DNA of 64,000 bases from Shewanella xiamenensis (GCF_014647135.1 NZ_BMOP01000009.1:1-64000); one strand, 5' to 3'; counted from the stretch's first letter, positions 29,751-39,011 are shown. Numbers and translations: made by a program. Notes: generated by a model from the letters alone, not told the origin.

Positions 29751-31235
29751 TTAGGAGATTTTTGGATTCTCGTTGGATTGGCTCTGTGTTAGCTCATCCT
29801 GCGCATTTTTACGTTCAACCCAATAGTCCGCATGGTGAATACCGAGTTTTTCAGGATCAAACTGTGGCTCAATACCTTGTTTTTGCTGAGATTCATAATC
29901 TTTAAGACAAGTGAAGGCAATTTTTTGCAGGAGAATAATGGCAATAATGTTTAACCACGCCATAATTCCCACACCAATATCACCCATCCCCCAAGCCAAG
30001 TCTGCGGTTTTCACTGTGCCATAGACTGTGGAGGCCATGAGCACGACTTTCAGTACCACTGTAAGCCAAGGACGATTCACTTTGCGATTGATATAAGCGA
30101 TGTTTGTTTCGGCAATATAGTAGTAGGCCACAATGGTGGTGAAGGCGAAGAAGAATAGCGCAACGGCGACGAACATATTACCAAAGCCTGGCATCATGCT
30201 TTCCATTGCGGTTTGTACATAACCAGGGCCCGCCGCAATCCCCGCAATCCCAGTATAAAGTGCTGCGCCATCAGGGCCCTGCACGTTATACAGGCCTGTG
30301 ATCAGCAGCATAAAGCCAGTGGCTGAGCAGACGAACAGGGTATCAACATACACTGAGAAGGCTTGCACTAACCCCTGTTTGGCTGGATGACTCACTGCGG
30401 CGGCAGAAGAAGCGTGCGGCCCAGTACCTTGACCCGCTTCGTTGGAGTAAATACCGCGTTTTACCCCCCACATAATCGCAAGACCTAAAATCGCACCAAA
30501 GCCTGCATCGAGTCCGAAGGCACTTTTTAGGATCAGCAGAATAATGTCGGGCAGCTGGCCAATGTTAAGGGCGATAATCACGCAGGCGACAATGATATAG
30601 CCGAGCGCCATAAAAGGCACTACAGTACTGGCGAACTGCGCAATCCGTTTCACCCCTCCAAAAATAATAAAACCTAATAGCATCGCAAGAATGGCTGCTG
30701 TGACATTAGGGTCAATATTGAAGGCGGTTTTTAAGCTTGAACCAATGGAGTTGGCTTGTACCCCTGGCAGTAAAATCCCGCAGGCAAAAATGGTCGCAAT
30801 GGCAAATGTCCAAGCGTACCACTTCATGCCTAAGCCTTTTTCAATATAAAAGGCGGGGCCGCCGCGGTACTCACCGTTGATTTTTTCTTTGTAGACTTGG
30901 CCTAAGGTGGATTCAACGAATGCTGAGCTTGCGCCCAGAAACGCTACCATCCACATCCAAAAAAGAGCACCTGGGCCACCAAAAGTAATCGCCGTGGCAA
31001 CACCAGCGATATTACCGGTACCTACTCGACCCGCTAAGGTCATGGCTAAAGCTTGGAAGGAAGACACGCCAGCATCGGTGCTTTTGCCATCAAACATTAG
31101 ACGGATCATTTCGGGTAAATGACGTAACTGTAAAAAGCGTGAGCGCAGGGAGAAAAAGAGTCCTACACCGAGGCAAAGATAAACGAGCGCGGGACTCCAG
31201 ACGATATTGTTGACCGCATTAACAATCTCATTCAT
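29751..31235 (-). CDS. Alanine/glycine:cation symporter (AGCS family)
   Basis: From ATG 31235 (MNEIVNAVNNIVWSPALVYL) the protein is 494 residues with about 10-11 membrane helices. AGCS motifs are evident: GTGNIAGVATAITFGGPGALFWMW, GGPAFYIEKGLG and SNEAGQGTGPHASSAA. It should import alanine or glycine with sodium. The open frame extends to a TTG at 31250, but TTGGAG there is the ribosome binding site for ATG 31235. It is monocistronic. Confidence 0.93.
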   Translation of the reverse strand: MNEIVNAVNNIVWSPALVYLCLGVGLFFSLRSRFLQLRHLPEMIRLMFDGKSTDAGVSSFQALAMTLAGRVGTGNIAGVATAITFGGPGALFWMWMVAFLGASSAFVESTLGQVYKEKINGEYRGGPAFYIEKGLGMKWYAWTFAIATIFACGILLPGVQANSIGSSLKTAFNIDPNVTAAILAMLLGFIIFGGVKRIAQFASTVVPFMALGYIIVACVIIALNIGQLPDIILLILKSAFGLDAGFGAILGLAIMWGVKRGIYSNEAGQGTGPHASSAAAVSHPAKQGLVQAFSVYVDTLFVCSATGFMLLITGLYNVQGPDGAALYTGIAGIAAGPGYVQTAMESMMPGFGNMFVAVALFFFAFTTIVAYYYIAETNIAYINRKVNRPWLTVVLKVVLMASTVYGTVKTADLAWGMGDIGVGIMAWLNIIAIILLQKIAFTCLKDYESQQKQGIEPQFDPEKLGIHHADYWVERKNAQDELTQSQSNENPKIS

Positions 31236-31607
31236 ATAATTCAACTCCAATATTCTGTTGTTTTTTTGCAGAGTTTTTAAGATTTTTTCGGTGATTTTAG
31301 GTACTAAACAGCCAATTAGGCCTAAGGTTAAAACGCGTGTGTGCGTCCAAGAGCTTCAACATAACGATTTTTTTAGTCACTTCATAGCTAAAGTTGTTAA
31401 ATATTTGATAATTTAACGTTCTTTATTTGATGGGGTTACTGAGGAGCTTTATTTTGCAGCGTGTTATCTCTGCTGCATTGAGATTTGTAATCTAGCAACT
31501 TGAATCATTGAGAAAAGCGGGGGAGATAAGGCGAATTGATTGAGACTATTAACTCAGCCACAGTGGATAGCGGGGACGGTATTTGTGCAAGGCAAAGAAA
31601 ACTTGGC
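31236..31607. other. Intergenic region, 372 bases
   Basis: This holds the presumed promoter of the symporter. I see no gene, strong hairpin or recognisable operator. Confidence 0.6.
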
Positions 31608-31895
31608 TTAAATTACCAACCATAACAGCATCCACAGTCCAAAGAGCCATGCCAGGCTACGGCGGCTAACGCGATGTTTTAATAGCAAAGATAGACTTAC
31701 AGCTACAGGTAGAAACAGGATAAAAGCCCAAGAGAGGAACGGAACCTCAAGATTTAATGTTTCAAGACCCATCCCACAAAGCAGACTTAATGCCAGTAAT
31801 AAGAGGCTATGAAATAGCATTAATTGATTGAATCTTAATACTAATGCTGGTTTGAATGCGGGTTTAGCATGATAGGGCAAGGTCAGTGTATTCAT
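31608..31895 (-). CDS. Small membrane protein, probably Fur-regulated
   Basis: The 95-residue protein begins MNTLTLPYHAKPAFKPALVL and has three likely hydrophobic helices (FHSLLLLALSLLCGMGL, FLSWAFILFLPVAVSLSLLL, LAWLFGLWMLLWLVI) separated by a basic KHRVSRRS loop. An AGGA ribosome binding site sits 7 bases before the ATG. A perfect Fur-type 7-1-7 inverted repeat lies about 50 bases upstream, so repression by iron-loaded Fur is likely. I do not recognise the family. A role in metal or siderophore handling is inference from the operator only. Confidence 0.75.
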   Translation of the reverse strand: MNTLTLPYHAKPAFKPALVLRFNQLMLFHSLLLLALSLLCGMGLETLNLEVPFLSWAFILFLPVAVSLSLLLKHRVSRRSLAWLFGLWMLLWLVI

Positions 31896-31945
31896 CTCTT
31901 TTTCCTGATTCCTCTTTAAGTGATGGAAGGAATAATAAATTTAGA

Positions 31946-31960
31946 TGAGAATGATTCTCA
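31946..31960. promoter_or_regulatory. Fur-type operator
   Basis: TGAGAATGATTCTCA is a perfect 7-1-7 inverted repeat matching the classic Fur core TGATAATnATTATCA closely. It lies between the small membrane protein (minus, start 31895) and topB (plus, start 32095) and is nearer the former. Confidence 0.85.
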
Positions 31961-32094
31961 ACTAAATTTACACAGCTTTAGTGTTCAGTTAGCTTAACGA
32001 GCTAAATTGGCTCTTGAGCTAAAGAAGGCTGTTTGCACTATTGTCTGCTTTGGGCTAAATTACACTGTAATTATATCCAGTATTTAATGTAGAT

Positions 32095-34221
32095 ATGATC
32101 CTCTATATTGCTGAAAAACCAAGCCTTGGGCGTGCCATCGCCGATGTGCTACCAAAACCCCACAAAAAAGGTGACGGATTTATTGAAGACGCCCAAGGAA
32201 ACTGCGTGTCTTGGTGTGTTGGGCATTTGCTTGAACAGGCCGAGCCCGATGCCTATAACCCCGAGTTCAAATCGTGGAAATTTGAACATTTACCCATAGT
32301 GCCCGAGAAGTGGCAGCTTAAACCTAAGGCCGCGACCCGTAGCCAACTCACTGTACTTAAAAAGCTGGTAAAACAGGCCGATACCTTAGTGAATGCGGGT
32401 GATCCAGACAGAGAAGGGCAATTATTGGTTGATGAAGTAATCGCCTATTTGGGCGTGACGGGCGATAAATTACAGCAAACGCAGCGACTCCTTATCAGCG
32501 ACTTAAACCCGCAGGCGGTGAAACGTGCCTTGTCGCAACTTCGTAGTAACCGTGAGTTTATTCCTTTATCTACTTCTGCACTTGCCCGGAGCCGTGCCGA
32601 TTGGCTCTATGGCATGAATATGACACGGGCCTACACCATCCAAGGGAAAAAGGTCGGCTATCAGGGCGTGCTATCCGTCGGTCGAGTGCAAACCCCGCTC
32701 CTTGGGCTTATCGTGCGCCGCGATGAGGAAATCGCGCGATTTCAATCTAAACCCTTTTATGAAGTCTTAGCGCATTTAGTAACGGATAAACAACAATCTT
32801 TCACTGCGAAGTGGCAACCCAGTGAAACCTGTTTACCTTATATGGACGAAGAAGGGCGAGTGCTTGCTAAGGGCTTAGCACAAAATGTGGTGCGTCGGAT
32901 CACCGATAAACCCGCCAAAGTGACCCAGTTAAGCACTAAGGATAAACAGCAGAATCCGCCATTACCCTACAGCTTATCGGCACTGCAAATTGATGCAGCC
33001 AAGCGGTTTGGGATGAGCGCTAAGGACGTGCTCGATACCTGCCAGAGTTTATATGAGCGCCATAAGCTGATTACCTACCCGCGCTCTGACAGCCGCTATT
33101 TACCTACAGAGCAACATGGTCTAGCAAGCAGTGTATTAGCGGCCATTATGGGGGGGGCGCCCGAGTTAGTCGCACACGCTGAGGCGCCGAATCCTCGGCT
33201 TAAATCTAAGGCGTGGGATGATAAAAAAGTCGATGCCCACCACGCCATTATTCCAACGGAAAAACAGCCCAATTTAGGCAGTTTAAGCCAGCGGGAAAGG
33301 CAGCTTTATCTACATATTGCCCGCCAGTATTTGGCGCAGTTTTACCCCGCCTATTGCTACAGTGAAACTGCGGTCGAAGTGACCATTGAAGGTGGTCTCT
33401 TTAAAACGAAGGCTAGACAGGATAAATCCCTAGGTTGGAAACAACTGTTTGCACGGGAAGCTGATGAACATAAAGAGTCTACGGGGCGAGAATCGCTTAA
33501 AAACACTGATGATAAAAGTACCGATAAGGATGCAGAAGATGAGGTGTTTTGTGGCATTTTACCGCCTTTGGCCCTAGGACAAATCCTTCACTGCAACCAA
33601 GGTGAATTGGTCGAGAAGCAAACTCAGCCCCCCAAAGCCTTTACCGATGCGACCTTGCTGAGCGCCATGACGGGGATTAATCGTTATGTGACTGACCCTG
33701 AGATCCGCAAAATTTTAAAGGAAACCGATGGCTTAGGGACGGAAGCGACCCGCGCAGGCATTATTGAACTGCTATTTAAACGGGGATTTATTCAGCGTCA
33801 GGGCAAGTCGATTGTGGCCACTGAGGTGGGCAAGGGCTTAATTAATAGTTTACCCCTTAGCGCCACAACACCCGATATGACGGCGCTGTGGGAGGCAAGC
33901 CTAAATGGCATCTGCCATAAGGAAATCTCTTATCAAGGATTTATGCAGCCACTGCTGGGGACGCTAAATCACTTAATCGAAAATGCGGGCGCCCAATTAC
34001 CCTCAGCCCTCAATGGCTTAAAAGGACAGGGTTTTAAGCGAGCAGCTAAAAAGTCCGTCTATCGAAAAGCTGGAACCAGAGGCGCTGCTGGCGGGAAAAA
34101 AGCCGGAACGGGCGCTAAAAAAGGAAATGCTAGAAATTCAGCCGAAGCATCTTCCACATCCACAACAGCTAAACCGACCGTCCCTAGACGGCGAACGAGC
34201 AAAGCGACCGCCCAAGCCTGA
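32095..34221 (+). CDS. topB: DNA topoisomerase III
   Basis: The 708-residue type IA topoisomerase has the TOPRIM start MILYIAEKPSLGRAIADVLP, the acidic metal site NAGDPDREGQLLVDE and the active-site tyrosine in KLITYPRSDSRYLP (about residue 328). DAHHAIIPTEKQP is a further family motif. It cuts one strand by a 5'-phosphotyrosine link and decatenates DNA. It is longer than E. coli TopB (653). The extra length is partly an acidic Glu/Asp/Lys insert around 455-485 and partly a Lys/Ala/Gly/Arg-rich tail that probably binds nucleic acid. Confidence 0.95.
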   Translation: MILYIAEKPSLGRAIADVLPKPHKKGDGFIEDAQGNCVSWCVGHLLEQAEPDAYNPEFKSWKFEHLPIVPEKWQLKPKAATRSQLTVLKKLVKQADTLVNAGDPDREGQLLVDEVIAYLGVTGDKLQQTQRLLISDLNPQAVKRALSQLRSNREFIPLSTSALARSRADWLYGMNMTRAYTIQGKKVGYQGVLSVGRVQTPLLGLIVRRDEEIARFQSKPFYEVLAHLVTDKQQSFTAKWQPSETCLPYMDEEGRVLAKGLAQNVVRRITDKPAKVTQLSTKDKQQNPPLPYSLSALQIDAAKRFGMSAKDVLDTCQSLYERHKLITYPRSDSRYLPTEQHGLASSVLAAIMGGAPELVAHAEAPNPRLKSKAWDDKKVDAHHAIIPTEKQPNLGSLSQRERQLYLHIARQYLAQFYPAYCYSETAVEVTIEGGLFKTKARQDKSLGWKQLFAREADEHKESTGRESLKNTDDKSTDKDAEDEVFCGILPPLALGQILHCNQGELVEKQTQPPKAFTDATLLSAMTGINRYVTDPEIRKILKETDGLGTEATRAGIIELLFKRGFIQRQGKSIVATEVGKGLINSLPLSATTPDMTALWEASLNGICHKEISYQGFMQPLLGTLNHLIENAGAQLPSALNGLKGQGFKRAAKKSVYRKAGTRGAAGGKKAGTGAKKGNARNSAEASSTSTTAKPTVPRRRTSKATAQA

Positions 34222-34301
34222 TGACACAAATGTAATCAAACTGTCGCTAATGTTCGCGATTTGGTAACGATATTTAATTTATTCCGCGATATTTAATTAC
34301 C

Positions 34302-34327
34302 GCCAATCACGTTATTTCGTGATTGGC
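34302..34327. promoter_or_regulatory. Inverted repeat, candidate activator site for the porin gene
   Basis: GCCAATCACG and CGTGATTGGC form a perfect 10-bp palindrome around 6 bases, with core ATCAC-N8-GTGAT. Its centre is 60.5 bp upstream of the -24 GG of the porin sigma-54 promoter. The same core, at the same distance, occurs before the flavoprotein operon. As a hairpin it lacks a T run, so a protein-binding site is more likely than a terminator. Confidence 0.75.
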
Positions 34328-34373
34328 CGATCCACTTCTAAAAAATACCTAGAAACTCAACTTTTCTGCTCCG

Positions 34374-34389
34374 TGGCATGCTAACTGCT
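34374..34389 (+). promoter_or_regulatory. Sigma-54 (-24/-12) promoter of the porin gene
   Basis: TGGCATGCTAACTGCT has GG at 34375-34376 and GC at 34387-34388, exactly 10 bases apart as sigma-54 holoenzyme requires. It lies about 82 bases before the porin ATG. Confidence 0.75.
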
Positions 34390-34470
34390 TTGCCTTGGCC
34401 GGAGAATATAATAAGCCAATCAAATCATAAGATTATTTATGATTTAGCTGAATGAATAGGTATAGATGAT

Positions 34471-35640
34471 ATGAAAAAGAAATTGCTTGCAGTGATGATC
34501 CCCGCGATGTTATTCACAGGTACAACTCATGCGGTCGAGTTGTATAACGATCAAACCAATAGCGTCAATATGATGGGGTGGTTAGGCTTTGCGGCGTTAA
34601 ATGATGGCCATGAAACCTCAGTTATCGATAACTTTTCCCGGGTGGGATTTCGTTTTGACCGCCAAGAGAAAAACGGCTGGCGCTCCTTTGCCCATACTGA
34701 ATGGGGTATTAATATGGTCACCAGCGACGATGGTCTAATTTATACCCAAGGCCAAGGTGGCGGCCAATTATCCGCTTCAAAAACCTCAGATTTCCTATTT
34801 AACCGCTTAGGTTATGTTGGCATGTCGCACGACAAATGGGGCACCCTCAGCTTTGGTAAGCAGTGGGGAGCTTACTACGATGTGGCCTATACCACGGATG
34901 TGCTCAATGCGTTTACTGGCTGGTCGGTCGGTGCTTATACCTTCGGTGATGGTGGGTTAACGGGGGCTGGACGTGCCGATGCGGCGCTGCAATACCGTAA
35001 TACTTTTGGCAATTTACATATCGCGGTGCAATACGCTTCTAAGCAAAATAGCGATGTAGCAATTTATGACAACCAGGGTCACGCCTTAAACGATGGTTCT
35101 GAGCTGAGCTTCGACCCAAGCTATGGTGCGAGTGCGACTTACTATTTCACTGATAAATTTAAGGTGTTAGCAGGTTTTAACCGTGGCGACTTCACTGGCA
35201 ATCTTGCGGGTAAAGACGTAGACAACACCAACCAAATCATCGGTATCGGCGCACAATACGGCAGTTTCTATCAATATGCACCGGGTCGTGATGCTAAGGG
35301 ATTGTATGTTGGTTTTAACGCCCATAAGAGTGAGCAAAACGAGTTAGTGGGGGGCGAACTGTACGACTCAACTGGTGCTGAATTTATCGTCGCCTACCAC
35401 TATGACAACGGATTCGTACCTAGCCTACTGCTGACTTACCAGGATTTGGATACCGATGAAAACACGGCAATTCAAGGTAAATGGACCCGTCAGTTTGCCG
35501 TGCTAGGCCTCCATTATCGCTATAGCCGCGACACTATCATGTATGCCGAGGCCAAAATCGATTTCAGCGATATGGACGATAAAGCCTACGAAGACCTACA
35601 AGATAACAACTACGCCGTGGGTATTCGTTATTTCTTCTAA
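34471..35640 (+). CDS. Outer-membrane porin
   Basis: The 389-residue protein has a Sec signal peptide (MKKKLLAVMIPAMLFTGTTHA). The mature part is rich in alternating aromatic beta strands with LGYVGMSHDKWGTLSFGKQWGAYYD, the typical general-porin segment following the first strands. It ends in FF (YAVGIRYFF), as outer-membrane barrels do. It is expected to be a trimeric diffusion channel. A sigma-54 promoter and an upstream inverted repeat shared with the flavoprotein operon suggest it admits that pathway's substrate. It is convergent with the activator gene. Confidence 0.9.
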   Translation: MKKKLLAVMIPAMLFTGTTHAVELYNDQTNSVNMMGWLGFAALNDGHETSVIDNFSRVGFRFDRQEKNGWRSFAHTEWGINMVTSDDGLIYTQGQGGGQLSASKTSDFLFNRLGYVGMSHDKWGTLSFGKQWGAYYDVAYTTDVLNAFTGWSVGAYTFGDGGLTGAGRADAALQYRNTFGNLHIAVQYASKQNSDVAIYDNQGHALNDGSELSFDPSYGASATYYFTDKFKVLAGFNRGDFTGNLAGKDVDNTNQIIGIGAQYGSFYQYAPGRDAKGLYVGFNAHKSEQNELVGGELYDSTGAEFIVAYHYDNGFVPSLLLTYQDLDTDENTAIQGKWTRQFAVLGLHYRYSRDTIMYAEAKIDFSDMDDKAYEDLQDNNYAVGIRYFF

Positions 35641-35678
35641 GTTCAATGACTTGAGCGACTAATTCGGCAGCATAAATC

Positions 35679-35703
35679 AAAGGCCACAGATTGTGGCCTT
35701 TAT
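35679..35703. terminator. Bidirectional terminator porin / activator
   Basis: AAAGGCCAC-AGATT-GTGGCCTTT is a perfect 9-bp stem between the convergent genes. Confidence 0.85.
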
Positions 35704-35730
35704 TATAGCTATCCATTTCTACTCAAAGAG

Positions 35731-37257
35731 TTAAACAATCCCTAACTTCTTCATTTTACTGCGCAGGGTATTAGCATTGATATCCAGTAATTCAGCGGCA
35801 CCGCCCGGGCCATAGAGTTTACCCCCCGTGATCCTTAAGGCATGGTTGATGTACTTTTTGGTCATCACATCCAGCGGTACTAACTTATCGCTAGCATGGC
35901 TTGGATCGATAATCACGGTTTGATTTGATGGGGTTTTCACTTCTTCACAGTGTTGTGGAACCAGAAAACGAAAGTCAAGCGGGCCTGCAGGATGCTGGAT
36001 CATGGCGCGCTCAAGCACATTGATAAGTTCGCGCACATTGCCTGGCCAGCCATATTGATTGAGGATATTCAACTGTTCTGGTGCAATCCTTGGTAACTGC
36101 GGCAAATTAAACTTGGCACTGAGCTGCTCGACAAAATGTTGCACTAACAGAGGAATATCTGTGCGTCTTTGTCTGAGTGACGGGATCTCAATGGGGAAAA
36201 TCGCTAGTCGATACCAGAGATCCTCACGGAACACTTCTCTGTGCACCATAGCTTGAAGGTTTCTGTGGGTCGCCGCGATAATACGAATATCAAGTTGCAC
36301 TGCATCGTGGCCGCCAACACGGGTGATACAACTATTTTGTAGAACCCTGAGTAGTCTAACTTGGGCTGAAAGCGGTAGCTCGCCAATCTCATCCAAGAAA
36401 ATTGTGCCGCCGTTGGCTTGTTCGAAGTAACCAATTTTGCGCGAATCGGCGCCTGTAAATGCGCCTTTTTCATAACCAAAAAGCTCGGAGTCAATCAAGG
36501 TATCAGGGATAGCGCCACAGTTAACCTTGATAAAAGGTTTACCCGAACGTTCAGACAGCTCGTGAATGGCGTTGGCGATGACTTCCTTACCGCAGCCGGT
36601 TTCTCCCAGCATTAACACTGTGGTGTTGATTTTGGCGATGGATTGCACCTGCTGCATCACCTGTTTTAGGCCCGAATTGGCACCAACCACGCCATTTTGA
36701 ATATCTAAAGTGCGGCGCAGACTGACGTTTTGTTTTGAGAGCGCTTCATTTTCTTTGAGTAAGTTTCGATCCCTTAAATTTAGCGCCGTGATCAGCGCTA
36801 AGTTCTGCATATGCGGCGCGATTAAGTCGGCATGGCGTGGTCTAAATACCCCTGTCGTTTTGGCGTAAAAGCCAACAATTCCAAGATGAGTATTTTCTAT
36901 CGACATTCGCAGGATAATCAGTGACCGAATATCTTTAATCACCTGAGGTGCGACTAATGCAGTAACAGGATCATGCTCAATATCATTAACAATTCTAACC
37001 CTTGGTCGCTCGGGATCTTCTAAGTATTGCGCCATTTTTTCAGGAATTTGGACACGCTTATCGAGCGTACAACATTGGGTGTCATCTACATGGGCAATAA
37101 ACTGTATATCATTAAATTGTTTGCGGAAAATGTTCACAAATAGCCCATCAATGGGCAGTTCATCCCGAATAAACTCAAAGTAGCTCTGTAGGGATTTCTC
37201 CAGTTGCAGACTACTACAGAGCCTTAGGGTTGATTCGTAATAAAAGTGTTTTTCCAT
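35731..37257 (-). CDS. Sigma-54-dependent transcriptional activator
   Basis: The 508-residue enhancer-binding protein has a GAF-like sensory N terminus (about 20-170). The central AAA+ domain has Walker A GETGCGKEV, the sigma-54 contact loop GYEKGAFTGAD and Walker B GGTIFLDEIGEL. A C-terminal Fis-type helix-turn-helix (AAELLDINANTLRSKMKKL) follows. All residues for ATP hydrolysis and sigma-54 remodelling appear intact. There is no receiver domain, so it probably responds to a small ligand rather than to a histidine kinase. It lies between two sigma-54-type transcription units and is divergent from the flavoprotein operon, hence the likely regulator of both. Confidence 0.92.
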   Translation of the reverse strand: MEKHFYYESTLRLCSSLQLEKSLQSYFEFIRDELPIDGLFVNIFRKQFNDIQFIAHVDDTQCCTLDKRVQIPEKMAQYLEDPERPRVRIVNDIEHDPVTALVAPQVIKDIRSLIILRMSIENTHLGIVGFYAKTTGVFRPRHADLIAPHMQNLALITALNLRDRNLLKENEALSKQNVSLRRTLDIQNGVVGANSGLKQVMQQVQSIAKINTTVLMLGETGCGKEVIANAIHELSERSGKPFIKVNCGAIPDTLIDSELFGYEKGAFTGADSRKIGYFEQANGGTIFLDEIGELPLSAQVRLLRVLQNSCITRVGGHDAVQLDIRIIAATHRNLQAMVHREVFREDLWYRLAIFPIEIPSLRQRRTDIPLLVQHFVEQLSAKFNLPQLPRIAPEQLNILNQYGWPGNVRELINVLERAMIQHPAGPLDFRFLVPQHCEEVKTPSNQTVIIDPSHASDKLVPLDVMTKKYINHALRITGGKLYGPGGAAELLDINANTLRSKMKKLGIV

Positions 37258-37272
37258 TGATATTTCAAGTTG

Positions 37273-37313
37273 ATCACTAAGTATCGTGATTGTAGATCTT
37301 TATATTTCGTGAT
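37273..37313. promoter_or_regulatory. Two tandem candidate activator sites
   Basis: Site 1 is ATCAC-N8-GTGAT at 37273-37290; site 2 is ATCTT-N8-GTGAT at 37296-37313, 23 bp further on. Site 2 is centred 60.5 bp before the -24 GG, identical to the porin arrangement. Site 1 sits just upstream of the activator start codon, so autoregulation is possible. Confidence 0.7.
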
Positions 37314-37362
37314 TTTGTGCCTGCAATCAAAATTCACCACTTAAATACCTCCTTTTAGGTGC

Positions 37363-37380
37363 TTGGCACAGCACCTGCAC
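37363..37380 (+). promoter_or_regulatory. Sigma-54 (-24/-12) promoter of the flavoprotein operon
   Basis: TTGGCACAGCACCTGCAC matches TGGCAC-N5-TTGCA well: GG at 37365-37366 and GC at 37377-37378, 10 bases apart. The first gene starts 45 bases downstream. Confidence 0.88.
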
Positions 37381-37422
37381 TTTCATGCTGACAAGTTCCA
37401 GTGATTATTGAAGGAAATCAGC

Positions 37423-38976
37423 ATGAGTAAAACCCAAGATATTAATGCGGGGCGTCGCCAGTTACTAAAGGGAGGCATGGTCATGGCCGCAGGGCTGGGG
37501 GCAAGTATGGCGTTGCCTGCCACAGCAAGTTGTGATTCGGCCCCTGTCAGCTTTGATGAAATAGTGGATGTGCTGGTTGTTGGCAGCGGTTTTGCTGGTA
37601 TGTCAGCAGCGCTGCAAGCCAGAGAGGCCGGTGTGAGCGTGATGATTATCGATAAAATGCCAGTCTTTGGTGGCAACTCGACCATCAACGGCGGTGCGAT
37701 GGCGGTAGCAGGTTCTGTCCTACAGAAGCAGGCTGGGATTGAAGATTCAGTCGATGCCATGGTCGAAGACATGTTACGGGCAGGCCGCGGCATGAACGAT
37801 GTTGAAATGCTTAAACTGGTGTGCAACGGCACAGCAGAATCTTGCCAATGGCTAATTGATTACGGTGTTCACTGGAAGCCCTTTGTACAACATTTTGGCG
37901 GTCACTCAGTACAACGGGTACTGCAAACCGTCGAAAGCTCAGGTGCAGGCATTATTCGTCCCTTGATCAAAGCTGCGCGTGACAAGGGCGTCATCATGAA
38001 AAATCAGACCAAGCTCGAAGGCTTTGTAAAAGATGAGGCTGGACGGGTGATCGGTGTCGAAGTTCGTGAAGGTTTTTATTTTCCCAATGAGCGCACGGGT
38101 AAAATACGCCGTATCGGCGCGCGCCGCGGCGTGATTATGGCGACCGGTGGTTTTGGCCGTGATATTGAATACCGCATGATGCAATTACCTGAGTTAAATA
38201 GTGATTTAGATTCAACCAACCATGCAGGTGCCACCTCTGAGGCACTCAAGCAAATGATGCTGATTGGGGCCAATCCCATTCATTTAGACCAAATTCAACT
38301 CGGTCCCTGGGCATCTCCTGACGAGAAGGGGTTTGGCACGGCTTCACAATTCAACACTATTGCCACTTATCCCCACGGCATTGTTGTCGATGTACGCACC
38401 GGCGAGCGTTTCTTCAATGAATTAGCCGACCGTAAGGCGCGGGCCGACGCCATTATGACCAGACGAGATGAAAAGGGACAGCCTGTCTACCCCATCGGTT
38501 TTACCAATGCCGCCGGTGCCAGCAAAGCGCAAACCCTAGATTGGGGACTGAAATATAACGTCATCAGCAAAGCCGAGACCTTAGACGAACTGGCTGCTAT
38601 TTACGGCATGCCTGCTAAGGCGTTAAAGGCGCAAGTCGAGCGCTGGAATGAGGCGGTTAAGACTGGTGTAGATAAAGAATTCGATCGCCCAATGCAAGAG
38701 GCCATCGTGCTAGACAAAGGACCTTGGTATGCGGTGCGCATGTGGCCGAAGGTGCATTACTGCATGGGCGGCGTGAAGGTAAATACCCAATCCGAAGTGC
38801 TGCATTTGGTCAGCAATAAAGCCATCCCCGGATTATATGCCGCTGGCGAAGCAACCGGTGGTATCCACGGTGCAAGTCGATTAGGTGCCTGTGCCGTTGC
38901 TGAAGGGGTGGTGACGGGGCGTAACGCTGGCCGTAACTGCGCCGCAGCGAGTGCTGTGACACTTAAGCAAGCCTAG
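37423..38976 (+). CDS. Tat-exported FAD-dependent reductase (fumarate reductase/UrdA superfamily)
   Basis: From ATG 37423 (AAGGAA ribosome binding site) the protein is 517 residues. It carries a twin-arginine signal (GRRQLLKGGMVMAAG) with cleavage near residue 37, then the FAD-binding motif VDVLVVGSGFAGMSAALQAR and GGNSTINGGAM. The C-terminal GLYAAGEATGGIHGASRLGA matches the flavocytochrome c catalytic region, and GERFFNELADRKARAD corresponds to the segment with the proton-donor arginine. It has no heme domain; electrons probably come from the tetraheme cytochrome two genes on. Where fumarate reductases have HPT, I read LGP (IQLGPWASP), so fumarate is unlikely to be the substrate. Related two-component enzymes reduce methacrylate, urocanate or aryl-acrylates. 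Confidence 0.88.
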   Translation: MSKTQDINAGRRQLLKGGMVMAAGLGASMALPATASCDSAPVSFDEIVDVLVVGSGFAGMSAALQAREAGVSVMIIDKMPVFGGNSTINGGAMAVAGSVLQKQAGIEDSVDAMVEDMLRAGRGMNDVEMLKLVCNGTAESCQWLIDYGVHWKPFVQHFGGHSVQRVLQTVESSGAGIIRPLIKAARDKGVIMKNQTKLEGFVKDEAGRVIGVEVREGFYFPNERTGKIRRIGARRGVIMATGGFGRDIEYRMMQLPELNSDLDSTNHAGATSEALKQMMLIGANPIHLDQIQLGPWASPDEKGFGTASQFNTIATYPHGIVVDVRTGERFFNELADRKARADAIMTRRDEKGQPVYPIGFTNAAGASKAQTLDWGLKYNVISKAETLDELAAIYGMPAKALKAQVERWNEAVKTGVDKEFDRPMQEAIVLDKGPWYAVRMWPKVHYCMGGVKVNTQSEVLHLVSNKAIPGLYAAGEATGGIHGASRLGACAVAEGVVTGRNAGRNCAAASAVTLKQA

Positions 38977-39011
38977 ATTTTACTAAATATAACAAAATGT
39001 TGGAGATGATT

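Noticed and set aside
34302..34327. topB terminator
   Set aside because: The palindrome has no T run, and its core recurs at the same promoter spacing before the flavoprotein operon, so an activator site is the better reading.
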